Assembly (NCBI RefSeq): GCF_002257695.2 | Contig: NZ_CP155571.1 | Length of the DNA stretch: 64,000 bases | Strand: one strand, 5' to 3' | Source: Sporomusa acidovorans | GTDB lineage: Bacteria > Bacillota > Negativicutes > Sporomusales > Sporomusaceae | Shown here: positions 1 to 8,677 of the stretch, piece by piece | How the letters are laid out: every line of letters starts with the position of its first letter | Numbering within the stretch: the first letter of the stretch is position 1 | Made by a program: the position numbers and the translations under genes | The notes under the pieces: model-generated | The model's input: only the letters and a program-made list of their open reading frames with translations | Databases searched by the model: none | What the model was told of the DNA's origin: nothing

Positions 1-244
1 CGAGAGTCTGTTACATTTTCAAGATTTTTTCTTCTAAACAATCTTCATTTTTGTTATCATATATCCTTGTATAATAGATATTTGTATTTACATAATAAGA
101 TAGCAAATCTTTATGTCTTTGTCCAATATATAAATATGGTAACTAAGTAAACAAAAGGCTGCCGCTCATCCAATTAAATGAATTCAAAAACTAAGTTTGC
201 AAGCTTGTATTCAATACGGTAGATCTTTTTGAATAGTTTTACAA
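1..244. other. Gene-free left edge
   Basis: AT-rich sequence with no open frame or RNA gene that I can recognise. It lies downstream of the glycerophosphodiesterase terminator, so it is probably an ordinary spacer. The first six bases, CGAGAG, match the last bases of the insertion-sequence terminal repeat found at 3470, but six bases are too few to call a second copy. Confidence 0.4.
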
Positions 245-283
245 GACAGAAAAAGCACTTTACTAGAAAGTGCTTTTTCTGTC
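245..283 (-). terminator. Intrinsic terminator of the glycerophosphodiesterase gene
   Basis: A near-perfect stem (arms GACAGAAAAAGCACTTT and its complement, with a short TACTAG-type loop) lies 40 bp past the stop codon of the minus-strand gene. The arms themselves give the U-rich run, so it could work in both directions. Confidence 0.8.
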
Positions 284-323
284 TACGCCAACCATTATTA
301 TACAGTAGTTGATGGCAAAATAA

Positions 324-1475
324 TTACTCGGCAGAATCGCCGCCTTTACACAATTTTTCCGTCTCTACCCCTGCTATCCCAATGCCAGTATGATAAGGGC
401 TGTTGATATTTATTGTCGGTTCGGCGACTGCAATTCCCCTTTTGATCAGTAGTTCACGCAGCACCCAGGGTTTATCAGTAATAATTCCGTCTACTCCCAT
501 ATCAATCAGCATATTCATTTTATCCGGGTTATTAACTGTCCAGGGGACTACCTTCATCCCTAACTCATGAGCTTCACTGACCATTTCATTGGATAGCTCT
601 TCCCAATAGGGCGATACCACATCCGCCCCAATGGCTTTAGCCGCTTTGATATAATCTCCTTTGTAGACATCGATATCAAGACCGGCCATCCAGGGAGAAG
701 CACCAGGTTCACCTACCTGGCGGCATACGCTGTCACGCCCCCAGGTCGGCTGTTCGCACGTTAAGGCTACCCGCGTAATATTAGGATCCAATTTTTTCAT
801 TTCCTGTAAAGTTCTCCAGTCAAAGGACTGTAACATTACCCGCTCTTCCATATGGTATTTTTTTACGATTTCATAGAATTTGGCGACAAACGCAGCCGGG
901 TCAGGAGAGTTCTTAGCCTCCGGAAATGCGGGGTCTGGATAGGACTTTGTCTCAATATTAAACAACACTTTATCGTTTCCATAGTCGTTCACCAGTTCAA
1001 ACACTTCTTCTAACGTAGGCATTTTCGTCCCGGGAACAGACAATTGAGTCTTTCCATGTCCCGCGTAATAGTCGCCGGCTTCAGGATTCATTGTTCCCAC
1101 ATCAAATTGTTTTACTTGCGCCAGCGTCATTGTACGGATATCATACATGCCATTTTTTACATACGTTCCATTAGCGTCCTTGGCCAAATTATGATTCATA
1201 TAAGGATTATGGCTAATGACAATGTGGCCGTCCTTAGTCATCTGCATATCCATTTCCAGCGTCGTTACGCCTAGCTCCAGCGCATAAGCGAAAGAAACCA
1301 GTGTATTTTCCGGACGAGCATCCCGCCCGCCGCGATGGGACTCCAAATCAAAAATTTGGGGTATTGCCTTGGCTTGAACATTATCGATACGTATCATGCT
1401 GCTTCCCGACGCCAATGTTATAGCGGCCAAGCCTACCATCATCGAATGTTTCCAAATATTTCTGAAGTTCTTCAT
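324..1475 (-). CDS. Secreted glycerophosphodiester phosphodiesterase (GDPD family)
   Basis: Likely hydrolyses glycerophosphodiesters to glycerol-3-phosphate and an alcohol outside the cytoplasm. Residues 1-35 form a signal peptide (basic start, hydrophobic run, VQA before the mature part). The GDPD TIM-barrel signature is complete: HRG at 47-49, EN at 56-57, the metal ligands E74 and D76 in an ExD motif, and the general-acid His 89 after a KDG turn. The barrel closes with WTVNNPDKM and DGIITDKP. Length (383 aa) suits the secreted GlpQ type. I chose ATG 1475 because an AGGGGGG box sits 7 nt upstream; an in-frame codon 18 nt earlier lacks one. The gene stands alone, followed by a strong terminator, with an insertion sequence upstream. 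Confidence 0.9.
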   Translation of the reverse strand: MKNFRNIWKHSMMVGLAAITLASGSSMIRIDNVQAKAIPQIFDLESHRGGRDARPENTLVSFAYALELGVTTLEMDMQMTKDGHIVISHNPYMNHNLAKDANGTYVKNGMYDIRTMTLAQVKQFDVGTMNPEAGDYYAGHGKTQLSVPGTKMPTLEEVFELVNDYGNDKVLFNIETKSYPDPAFPEAKNSPDPAAFVAKFYEIVKKYHMEERVMLQSFDWRTLQEMKKLDPNITRVALTCEQPTWGRDSVCRQVGEPGASPWMAGLDIDVYKGDYIKAAKAIGADVVSPYWEELSNEMVSEAHELGMKVVPWTVNNPDKMNMLIDMGVDGIITDKPWVLRELLIKRGIAVAEPTININSPYHTGIGIAGVETEKLCKGGDSAE

Positions 1476-1595
1476 ATAAACCCCCCTAAACAATTTGTAT
1501 TGACCGTCTCATATCCCCAATTTTCTTAATTTGTCCAAATTCATCAATACGGCATTGTTGTAGAACTAATCTCCCTCCCTGTTAATTCTTGTACT

Positions 1596-3470
1596 CTCTC
1601 GGAAACCCGAGATATTATATGGATCAAGGCATTTAGCCTTGGTCTTTTTGCAGTTTTCCTCCAAAATAGACGTGTCGAAAATTTGGGACTTGACTTTTTT
1701 GAAACGCCCCCATAATCGCGATGAAGACATCTTTTTGTCTACCTTCGCTGATGGTGGTGATTTTTTTGTTGAAAACGACCCGTTCTCATCGACAATTTCA
1801 GGACTTTCTAAAAGAGCAGTTGCAAATCCACTACTTAAAACGCGGTTTTTTAGAGCCGGTTTTGCTCCAGCAAAAAGCCCTAGCCAGTGTCTGGTGCAGC
1901 GATTTATCCAAAATCACGGAATTTGTCGCTCATCGCTACTCTCAATCGGTGGGTTCCATAGCACGCGACCCGGCCGATATGTTCCGCTCTTTACTGCTTA
2001 TGGAATTACTTCATGAACGTTCCATTGACACTTGGGTCCATTCCATGCGTTCGACTCCCATTTTTGCGGTCCTCAGCGGATTTCTACCGGACGATGTCCC
2101 GGGGGTTGGTACTTTTTATGATTTTATCAAGCGCCTGTGGATGTCTTCTTCGACACATCTTGCCAACAAAGTCCGCAGGCCCCGGCGTAAGCCCAAGAAG
2201 GGCAAGAAAAAAGGAGAAAAGTCACCACTTAAAAAACCTGGCGTCATCAAGCGATTGGTCGATCGCTATCTGGAACACCCTCCTGATTTTCATTCGCGTC
2301 CGCAGGATCTCTTCCAAAAGATTTTTAAAGAGTGTTTTGTTGTCCCCTCTGCAAAACACGGCATCTTAGGAGACATCTCTGCTCTGACAATCGCCGGGGA
2401 CGGGTCCTCTGTTCGCACGGGCGCTAGCCATTACGGCAAGTTGATTTGCAGTTGCAGAGAAAACGGCGTCTTCAAGTGCCGTTGTCCCCGCAAATTCTCG
2501 GACCCGGATTCTTCTTGGGGCTGGGATAGTTACCGGGAAGAATATTATTTCGGTCGTACTTTGTACGCCTTTACCGCTGCCGACAGTCCTTATGATTTAC
2601 CGGTGTATCTTCATTTCTTTAAGGCTAACCGGCATGATAGTCTCGCTTTTGTGTATTCCTTTTTTGATTTTATTCAATCGAATCCGGATTGTAAGGTGGC
2701 CCAATGTCTGCTGGACTCGGCTCATGACGCTTACGCCATTTACAATTTGCTTCATCGCTATGATATTGCTGCTTTTATTGACCTCAATACTCGGAATGAA
2801 GGTAACTGTTCCCATCAAGATGAAATCTTGTTTTCTAAGGAAGGCATTCCCATCTGTCCTGCCAATCATATCATGGCTTACAATGGTTTCTGTAAGGACC
2901 GCCAGCGGCATAAATGGCGTTGTCCTAAAACCCGCAAAACCTGGAAGGTCTCTTGTGAATCACCCTGTTCAGACTCTCCTTATGGCCGGGTTTTTTACAC
3001 CCGGGAACAGGATAACCTCCGGTTTTTTACTCGGGTTCCTCGCGCTTCGGCTTTGTTTAAAGCTCGTTATCGCCAGCGCACCGCCTCGGAACGCTGTTTT
3101 AAGCGCCTCAAAGAGGATTATCTTCTGGAACGAAAGACCAAAACCCGTAATTCATGCAATTGGTATTTCCGGGCTTATTCCACTGCCATGTGTTCACATA
3201 TGGATGCCTGGATAAAACACCTTGCCATCAATATGCGTCCCCTCATTTTGGAGTGGTCGGCGGAAGTCTTTCCTGCAATTTCTTAGTTCTTAAGCGTTTA
3301 ACTCTACACTTCTACACCTTGGGCCTAGTTTTTTTAGGATTTGGCTAGGTCTGCTTGCTATGCTCTCTTTTTACGTATCCTTTCCTCATCCCTTGTTTTT
3401 GCTAATTTACTTCTGATTTTGCTACTCAATACCCTCAAAATCCTACTATATGGTACTAAGTTTCCGAGAG
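1596..3470 (+). mobile_element. IS4-superfamily insertion sequence, about 1.87 kb
   Basis: The element carries one transposase gene and ends in an 11-bp inverted repeat, CTCTCGGAAAC at 1596-1606 and its complement at 3460-3470. Similarity continues weakly inward (ATATTATATGG against ACCATATAGTA). I could not identify a clean target-site duplication, so the exact outer borders may be off by a few bases. It sits between the glycerophosphodiesterase promoter region and the heme genes and does not visibly break a gene. Confidence 0.75.
1721..3286 (+). CDS. IS4-type DDE transposase
   Basis: Moves the surrounding insertion sequence by a DDE cut-and-paste reaction. The IS4 signature Y-x2-R-x3-E-x6-K is exact: Y450, R453, E457 and K464 in the stretch YRQRTASERCFKRLK. 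The two catalytic aspartates are best matched by AGDGSS (about residue 227) and LLDSAHD (about residue 330). A lysine/arginine-rich linker at about 150-170 and several Cys pairs (CSCR, CRCP) around 245-255 are visible. The 521-aa frame has no internal stop, so the copy may be active. The start is uncertain because no good ribosome site precedes ATG 1721. The gene fills nearly the whole element. Confidence 0.88.
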   Translation: MKTSFCLPSLMVVIFLLKTTRSHRQFQDFLKEQLQIHYLKRGFLEPVLLQQKALASVWCSDLSKITEFVAHRYSQSVGSIARDPADMFRSLLLMELLHERSIDTWVHSMRSTPIFAVLSGFLPDDVPGVGTFYDFIKRLWMSSSTHLANKVRRPRRKPKKGKKKGEKSPLKKPGVIKRLVDRYLEHPPDFHSRPQDLFQKIFKECFVVPSAKHGILGDISALTIAGDGSSVRTGASHYGKLICSCRENGVFKCRCPRKFSDPDSSWGWDSYREEYYFGRTLYAFTAADSPYDLPVYLHFFKANRHDSLAFVYSFFDFIQSNPDCKVAQCLLDSAHDAYAIYNLLHRYDIAAFIDLNTRNEGNCSHQDEILFSKEGIPICPANHIMAYNGFCKDRQRHKWRCPKTRKTWKVSCESPCSDSPYGRVFYTREQDNLRFFTRVPRASALFKARYRQRTASERCFKRLKEDYLLERKTKTRNSCNWYFRAYSTAMCSHMDAWIKHLAINMRPLILEWSAEVFPAIS

Positions 3471-3593
3471 CCTACATTCTTTTACCAATATTTTGAGATG
3501 CTAGCTAAGAAAAAATTGGCATCACCAACCTTCTGGAATAATCTGTATATCATAAATTATCGCACTATTAAATCAATTAGGCTATCAGATAAA

Positions 3594-3672
3594 TTCTGAA
3601 TTTTCGCAGGATATTTTAAGCGTTTGACTTCCGCTTTTGCCAACACATCCCCGCCTGCAAATTTCTTTAGCA
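3594..3672 (-). repeat. Dispersed inverted-repeat element, copy 1
   Basis: Read on the minus strand, this stretch begins TAAAGAAATTTGCAGG and contains 24 bases (3624-3647) identical to 52541-52564 on the plus strand, followed by CGCT after one mismatch. The outer ends also resemble those of the other copy (TTTGCAGG at one side, CCTGC at the other). This copy has lost much of the outer inverted repeat that is intact in copy 2. It is non-coding, lies 130 bp beyond the insertion sequence, and looks like a small MITE- or REP-like unit. Confidence 0.55.
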
Positions 3673-3707
3673 CGTTATATATATCAAGATAGGGTTAGTT
3701 TTCATCA

Positions 3708-3741
3708 TAAAAAAAGAGGAGATGCATTTGCATCTCCTCTT
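3708..3741 (-). terminator. Intrinsic terminator of the cytochrome/heme operon
   Basis: A 12-13 bp perfect stem (AAGAGGAGATGCA and its complement, 2-3 nt loop) is followed on the minus strand by seven U residues. It lies 20 bp beyond the ahbD stop and marks the end of the operon that starts at 8677. Confidence 0.9.
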
Positions 3742-3760
3742 ATATTCCACCAATCCGCAC

Positions 3761-4756
3761 CTACACTCCCGTCCGTCCATGATACAAGCACCAGGGTTCT
3801 TCCGCCATATAATTGCCTTCATGGTAGAAAGCCGCCCGCGCCCGGCAACCGCCGCAAAGCGATTTATACTGGCAGACACCGCAGCCTCCCTGATAATCCA
3901 ATGTCCGTAGTTTTTGCAATACGCTATTGTTGTGCCAAATCTCGTCAAAAGGTGTTTCCCGTACGTCCCCCAAAGGTATATTTAAATAAGCGCAAGGCTG
4001 TACCTGCCCGGTAGGGCTGATAATACAATAGGATGTCCCAGCCAAACAACCGCGTCCAAAGCGCAAATTCATTCCCATTTGTTTAGCTATCCGCATAAAT
4101 TGCGGGGCGCAGGTCGGCTTTAGCTCAATATCTACCTGTTGCTGCTTTGTAAGAATTCTGGATAATGTATCCTCATAGGCTTGTGCCCGCAGCGATTCGT
4201 CCTCAATGGAAACCGCCCGGCCTGTAGGCACTAAAAAGAAGAAATGATGAGCCACAGCTCCCTCGCGCACGGCAAAGTCCGTAATGTTCTCAATTTCATT
4301 TACATTCCAATCCATGATGGTTGTATGAATTTGAAACGGCAATCCCACTTCCCGGCAATTGCGCATCCCCTGTACCGCTCCTTGCCAGGCACCCGGGAAC
4401 CGGCGAAATTCATCATGCTTACCGCTGGCAAGCGAATCAAGCGATATGCCGATCCCCATAGCCCCGGCTGCTTTTAAACTTTGGGCCATATCTAAGGTAA
4501 GCAATGTTCCATTTGTCCCCATAACAGGACGCAGCCCTAAAGAGGACGCATAATTGACAAGTTCAACTATATCCTGACGCATCAGCGGTTCGCCGCCGCT
4601 AAAAATCATGATTTTAAACCCGGCTTTCGCTATTTGCGCCAGCAAGGTTTTAGCTTCTGCTGTGTTTAACTCGTCTGCCGCCTTACAGCCCGCATCCCGG
4701 TAGCAATGATCACAATACATATTACAGGCGTTGGTTGTATTCCACGAAACAATCAT
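3761..4756 (-). CDS. ahbD: Radical SAM/SPASM heme synthase (AhbD; NirJ2 type)
   Basis: Expected to turn Fe-coproporphyrin III into heme b by oxidative decarboxylation, the last step of the siroheme-dependent heme pathway. The radical-SAM cluster motif CNMYCDHC is at residues 11-18 and the SAM motif SGGEP near 53-57. The C-terminal SPASM region holds CAPQ, GRGCLAGTSYC and CGVCQYKSLCGGC. The length of 331 aa and the opening MIVSWNTTNACN are typical of proteins named NirJ2 in Firmicutes. It is 13 bp behind ahbC and last in an operon with cytochrome c maturation genes. That context and the lack of any cd1 nitrite reductase argue for heme b rather than heme d1. The AhbD/NirJ2 split rests on family resemblance, not on a specific residue. 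Confidence 0.85.
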   Translation of the reverse strand: MIVSWNTTNACNMYCDHCYRDAGCKAADELNTAEAKTLLAQIAKAGFKIMIFSGGEPLMRQDIVELVNYASSLGLRPVMGTNGTLLTLDMAQSLKAAGAMGIGISLDSLASGKHDEFRRFPGAWQGAVQGMRNCREVGLPFQIHTTIMDWNVNEIENITDFAVREGAVAHHFFFLVPTGRAVSIEDESLRAQAYEDTLSRILTKQQQVDIELKPTCAPQFMRIAKQMGMNLRFGRGCLAGTSYCIISPTGQVQPCAYLNIPLGDVRETPFDEIWHNNSVLQKLRTLDYQGGCGVCQYKSLCGGCRARAAFYHEGNYMAEEPWCLYHGRTGV

Positions 4757-4769
4757 CCATCTTGCTCCT

Positions 4770-5957
4770 TTATTTACTATTCGCTATACCGATTTCAGCG
4801 TCTGTGAGATAGCAGGCAGGGTCCGATTCCCAGAAATCACCGGTCATCGCCTCAGCCCGTGTTCGGAAATTGCCGTTGCAAATATCAAGGGACTTACAGA
4901 CCGCACACCGGCCTTTTAATAACGGTTTACGATCTTTAAGCCCTCTAAGAATAGGATTGGACAAATCAGTCCAGATATCGGCGAACTTGCGTTCCCGTAC
5001 ATTGCCAAAGGTATGGTGCTGGGTAAATTGATCAGGATGAACAAACCCGTTCGGATCGACTTCTGCAAAAGCAATCCCGGAACGGTTACCGCCATTAAGG
5101 GAAATCAGCGTCTTGATTTTCTCGGCAAGCGGAAGATTATTTTCGTTAAGGGCCTTTACATACAGGTATACGCCATCACAATGGTTATCAACCGTAAGAA
5201 TTTCTTTAGCAAGTCCACGTTCTTCAAAATCCCGGGTTCTGCGAATAATCGTATCCATAGCCTGTCTGGATTCGGCGGGCGTCACGTCTTCCTGGACCAT
5301 TTGGTGACCGCGTCCTGAATATACTAAGTGGTAAAAACAAACCCGGTCAATGTTTTCCGCTTCAATAAAGTCAAAAATATGATCGAGTTCCTGCAAATTA
5401 TGCCGATTGATAGTAAATCTGAGCCCAACCCGCTGCCCGACAGCAACACAGTTCTTAATGCCCTGCATGGCATCTGCAAAAGCGCCCTCTTTTCCGCGGA
5501 ACTTATCATTGATTTCGCGCAAACCATCCAAAGAAATACCGACATAGCCGACCCCGATCTCTTTGATTTTGCGGGCGACAGCCAACGTAATTAACGTGCC
5601 GTTTGTCGACAGTGTCGGCCGAATGCCCCTCCCGGCGGCGTAAGCCGCTAATTCAAAGAAATCGGCGCGAATCAGCGGTTCCCCGCCGGAAAATAGTAAA
5701 ACAGGTACTTTGAATTCCGCTAAGTCGTCAATAAATTTTTTGGCCTCACTGGTTGATAATTCGCCTTGGTACTTCTGCGAATCTGAATCCATGTAACAAT
5801 GCCGGCATTTGAGATTGCAAGTTCGCGTGGAATTCCACACGACTACCGGTCCCGCCCCATGGGTAACCCCGTTGCGCGCGCCCCGGGAATGCTGGCTGTA
5901 GCGTAAAGTATCGCCAAAGTATTCTGTTGAAAATAATAATTTCGTAACGCTGATCAT
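4770..5957 (-). CDS. ahbC: Radical SAM 12,18-didecarboxysiroheme deacetylase (AhbC; NirJ1 type)
   Basis: Expected to remove acetate side chains from 12,18-didecarboxysiroheme, giving Fe-coproporphyrin III for AhbD. The cluster motif CNLKCRHC is at about 47-54 and SGGEP at about 93-97. The C-terminal SPASM-like cysteines are in CAVCKSLDIC and DPACYL. The 395-aa length and the N-terminal MISVTKLL plus DTLRY pattern fit the AhbC/NirJ1 group. The start has GTAGGTGGG upstream. It lies 26 bp after ccsA and 13 bp before ahbD. Together the two radical SAM genes bring heme supply into the same transcript as the cytochrome that needs it. Confidence 0.85.
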   Translation of the reverse strand: MISVTKLLFSTEYFGDTLRYSQHSRGARNGVTHGAGPVVVWNSTRTCNLKCRHCYMDSDSQKYQGELSTSEAKKFIDDLAEFKVPVLLFSGGEPLIRADFFELAAYAAGRGIRPTLSTNGTLITLAVARKIKEIGVGYVGISLDGLREINDKFRGKEGAFADAMQGIKNCVAVGQRVGLRFTINRHNLQELDHIFDFIEAENIDRVCFYHLVYSGRGHQMVQEDVTPAESRQAMDTIIRRTRDFEERGLAKEILTVDNHCDGVYLYVKALNENNLPLAEKIKTLISLNGGNRSGIAFAEVDPNGFVHPDQFTQHHTFGNVRERKFADIWTDLSNPILRGLKDRKPLLKGRCAVCKSLDICNGNFRTRAEAMTGDFWESDPACYLTDAEIGIANSK

Positions 5958-5983
5958 TATTTATCCCACCTACGATCTACCGT

Positions 5984-6787
5984 TTATGTGTAACTATGGA
6001 GACCTTTCATTAGAAAGTTAACTCCGAAAAACGTAAACAGAACGACTATAAATCCGCCTACTGCAAAAATTGCCGCCATCTGATCGCTCCAGTGTTTCGT
6101 GTTGCGATAATGAAAATACAAGGCATAAACTCCCCAGGTAATCAAAGACCATATTTCTTTTGGATCCCAGGACCAATAGCGTCCCCATGCCTGTTCAGCC
6201 CAGATAGCGCCCAGAAGAATAGTAATAGTTAACGTTATAAAGCCAAAAACAATAATATTATACACTGTCTTTTCTACATTGAGCTTCATAAATCCTTGGT
6301 TGGAACAGAATAAATAAGATGCCGCTACAGTGGCTGCTAAAGCAAAGGCTCCATAGGCCAATACGGCTGTAAATACATGCGCTGAAAGCCAAACGCTTTT
6401 AAGCACCGGCGGCTGGGAATTGACAATAATCAGTCCCCATGGCATTGTAATGGCAATAAAAAGCACCAATAATCCTGCCAAAAACAACATAACCGCCCCT
6501 GCTGCCCGGGTGTTGAATTTAACCTCAAAAAGCAAATAAAACAGTACGCATAGCCATGACAGCAACACCAGAAATTCCACACTGTTGGAAAATGGTCCTT
6601 GGCCTGTCAGCATAATTCTAAGCAGCAATACCAGTGTGTTTGCCAGTAGCCCGGCAGCAGCAAGCGTTGTTGCAATTTTGCCGGAAGTCTTACCAGCATT
6701 TTTGCCATTTACATAGTAACATACGGCACTTAGAAAAAAGGTAACAATTGTACAATAGAAAGCAGCTAGAATTGCCATTTTAATCAT
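5984..6787 (-). CDS. ccsA: Cytochrome c biogenesis protein CcsA/ResC (System II heme handling)
   Basis: Membrane partner of ResB that carries heme across the membrane and attaches it to CXXCH motifs of apocytochromes. It has about eight hydrophobic segments and the heme-handling WWD-type motif WGRYWSWDPKEIW near residue 195. Conserved His residues occur before it (SAHVF) and near the C-terminus. I place the start at ATG 6787, which overlaps the resB stop (AATGATTAA) and so is translationally coupled. The longer frame to 6814 would overlap resB further. Length 267 aa is at the short end for this family. It is in one operon with its partner ResB and with a multiheme cytochrome. Confidence 0.9.
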   Translation of the reverse strand: MIKMAILAAFYCTIVTFFLSAVCYYVNGKNAGKTSGKIATTLAAAGLLANTLVLLLRIMLTGQGPFSNSVEFLVLLSWLCVLFYLLFEVKFNTRAAGAVMLFLAGLLVLFIAITMPWGLIIVNSQPPVLKSVWLSAHVFTAVLAYGAFALAATVAASYLFCSNQGFMKLNVEKTVYNIIVFGFITLTITILLGAIWAEQAWGRYWSWDPKEIWSLITWGVYALYFHYRNTKHWSDQMAAIFAVGGFIVVLFTFFGVNFLMKGLHSYT

Positions 6788-7766
6788 TATTTGCCACATC
6801 CTTATCGGCAGCATTAAAACGAACAGCTTGATGATTCCTAAACCAAAATACCAAAACTATTCCTATAACCAGCAAGGCACCGCCTGACTCGACTAACGGC
6901 ATTCCCGGACTGGTTTTCACTTTTAACACCGTGAAAGCTTGTTTATCCAAAAACGTCAAATATTCACTCTCACCGATCTTTACCTTTTCTCCCAGCTTAG
7001 CTGCTCCTGTTATATTTTTTTGTGGTATAAAATAAATAACGGCAGGGTTGCCACTACCTCCCTGCTCACGAATTTTTCCCGGGACAAAATTCGGAACATA
7101 ACGGCTAATCTCTATTTTACTATGATTTTCTCCCAGCGTCACCTCATCGCCCGGCTTTACAAGGAACTTTTCCGATTTACTACTATCGCCAATTTCAACA
7201 TTCAAATTCCAGCCGTAACCTTCTTGATACATTTTTGCGCCAGACATTTCAAAGGGATGATTGACGGTTATAGTGTAATGTTCTTCTTTATTATCCTTGC
7301 CGGTTACTAAGATTTTAGAAGTATACTGAGAAGGACTCCCGTCGTTATAATAATCAATTGAAAAATCTTCCAATTTTACCAGAATATCTGATGCCGGCAG
7401 TGTAATTGTTTCTCCCGGGTTCATCTCAAGGCGCATATTATAGCCTAAGCTTACATCTACTATGTTGCCGATAAAAAGTAACGCAATGCCCGCATGAACG
7501 GCCAACAAGCTGATATGCTGGCCTAGTCCGCGGTATAAACTCGCCCTGGAATCAGCGCGAGTTTTCAATAATTGCCTGATTTTTTTGATCTTATTCACTA
7601 TGTAGATGGCCAAATTTAGTACAAACAATAAGACTAAGGCGTAAAAACTAAAATGATAATAAGAGAAAGCGGAATTAGACAGGTCAATAAAAGATGCAAC
7701 CAAACTTATCAGCAGCAATAATCCAAAGCCAGTCTGCATGGATTTGAAAGACTTAAAAAAATTCAA
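6780..7766 (-). CDS. resB: Cytochrome c biogenesis protein ResB (System II)
   Basis: Forms the System II cytochrome c synthase with CcsA and presents the apocytochrome on the outside of the membrane. Three N-terminal membrane segments (about 13-32, 41-60 and 85-107) are followed by a long extracytoplasmic domain of about 180 residues, then a last membrane segment at about 290-310. This is the ResB pattern in a compact 328-aa form. The gene follows tatA after a 138-bp gap that holds a strong hairpin, so it may be partly uncoupled from the two genes before it. It overlaps ccsA by 8 bp. Confidence 0.88.
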   Translation of the reverse strand: MNFFKSFKSMQTGFGLLLLISLVASFIDLSNSAFSYYHFSFYALVLLFVLNLAIYIVNKIKKIRQLLKTRADSRASLYRGLGQHISLLAVHAGIALLFIGNIVDVSLGYNMRLEMNPGETITLPASDILVKLEDFSIDYYNDGSPSQYTSKILVTGKDNKEEHYTITVNHPFEMSGAKMYQEGYGWNLNVEIGDSSKSEKFLVKPGDEVTLGENHSKIEISRYVPNFVPGKIREQGGSGNPAVIYFIPQKNITGAAKLGEKVKIGESEYLTFLDKQAFTVLKVKTSPGMPLVESGGALLVIGIVLVFWFRNHQAVRFNAADKDVANND

Positions 7767-7830
7767 TGATTCACTTCCTTTTTTTTGCAGCTATAGCAAC
7801 ATACTGGAGATTCTACTCAGACGACAATAT

Positions 7831-7869
7831 TTTACACCTCCGGATAATAACTTTATCCGGAGGTGTAAA
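7831..7869 (-). terminator. Hairpin between tatA and resB
   Basis: A 17-bp perfect stem (arms TTTACACCTCCGGATAA and complement, 5-nt loop) lies 36 bp after the tatA stop. No clear U run follows on the minus strand. It could be an attenuating terminator or an RNA-processing or stabilising hairpin that sets more cytochrome/TatA than ResB-CcsA-Ahb. Confidence 0.6.
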
Positions 7870-7904
7870 TCACTAACCTAGCGTTAAACCTGGCAAAAAG
7901 GTCA

Positions 7905-8111
7905 TTATTTTTTGCTTTCTCCAGTTTTGCCTTCAATTGCCATCGGTTCTTTTTTTTCTGCGTCAGCATTATTTACCTCAGTTACCGACCGCCTAACCTC
8001 TTGAATACCTTTACCAAGAGCTTTGCCCACATCAGGCAGTTTCCCCGGCCCAAATACAATTAAGGCTATTACCAGAATCAATCCTAACTCAGGCACACTG
8101 AAATTAAACAT
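7905..8111 (-). CDS. tatA: Twin-arginine translocase subunit TatA/TatE
   Basis: Pore-forming subunit of the Tat export system. From ATG 8111 it reads MFNFSVPELGLILVIALI, a single membrane segment, then the hallmark FGPGKLPDVGKALGKG and an amphipathic helix with a charged tail; 68 aa is normal. GGGGGA lies 5 nt before this ATG; the longer frame starting at 8150 would run into the preceding gene. It is 20 bp downstream of the five-heme cytochrome. The obvious Tat substrate nearby is the flavin reductase at 13428-15134, whose signal has SRRGFLK. Confidence 0.92.
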   Translation of the reverse strand: MFNFSVPELGLILVIALIVFGPGKLPDVGKALGKGIQEVRRSVTEVNNADAEKKEPMAIEGKTGESKK

Positions 8112-8131
8112 ACCAGTCCCCCATTTCTTCG

Positions 8132-8677
8132 CTAATTGGTCTTTTTCCAATAATCGGGCAGCTTATTCAGCCACTGCGGCGTGTGGCATTCTGTACAGGA
8201 TAACTTTGATTCCCGGTGCATGCTATGGCATTCATAACAGTTTTGCTGACCAACATGAGCGTCATGAGGATTGACTTTGCCGTTTTTATCATCAAAAAGA
8301 GTTTTTGCTTTCACGTCTTCCATGTTATGACATTTGGTGCAAAACTCATTGGAAAATTGCCGTTTTGGCATTGGATCATCAAAATTATCCGTAACGTATT
8401 TTAACCCTTCATCCATCTGCTGGGTCAGAGAAGGTTGATGGCAGTCATGGCAATTTACACCGGCATCAGCGTGCTTTTTAGCCAGCAAATTGCCGTCATG
8501 CCATGAATCATAATAAGATTGCATATTATGGCATGAAGTGCAAAATTCCGGCTTATCACTAGCCTTTGCCATCGCAATCATGCCGCCGGCTGCAATCAGT
8601 ACTAATAATATTATCACATAAATCACTTTTTTTTGCATTACGATTTCTTTAATACTTGTTTGCGTCTTGTTTTCCAT
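8132..8677 (-). CDS. Membrane-anchored five-heme c-type cytochrome (NapC/NirT/NrfH-like)
   Basis: Likely takes electrons from menaquinol and passes them to an extracytoplasmic reductase. One N-terminal membrane helix (about 16-34) anchors it. Five CXXCH heme sites are at 46-50, 76-80, 113-117, 147-151 and 161-165. The first is CTSCHNM, with the Met two residues after the His as in NrfH. NrfH-type quinol dehydrogenases usually have four hemes, so the fifth at the C-terminus is an addition. No NrfA nitrite reductase is in the window. The nearest partner is the flavin reductase of the same sigma-54 regulon. It is the first gene of the operon running to ahbD. AGGAAAGGA lies about 12 nt before the start; Met 14 is an alternative without a ribosome site. 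Confidence 0.9.
   Translation of the reverse strand: MENKTQTSIKEIVMQKKVIYVIILLVLIAAGGMIAMAKASDKPEFCTSCHNMQSYYDSWHDGNLLAKKHADAGVNCHDCHQPSLTQQMDEGLKYVTDNFDDPMPKRQFSNEFCTKCHNMEDVKAKTLFDDKNGKVNPHDAHVGQQNCYECHSMHRESKLSCTECHTPQWLNKLPDYWKKTN

Noticed and set aside
1..6. CGAGAG at the very start equals the outer end of the insertion-sequence inverted repeat, as if a second copy ended here
   Set aside because: Six bases match by chance too easily and the next inner repeat bases lie outside the window.
3761..5957. Heme d1 (NirJ) biosynthesis for a cd1 nitrite reductase
   Set aside because: No nirS, nirF or related genes are near; the cytochrome c maturation context and known AhbC/AhbD roles favour heme b.
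8132..8677. NrfH subunit of a cytochrome c nitrite reductase
   Set aside because: There is no NrfA gene beside it and it has five rather than four heme sites.
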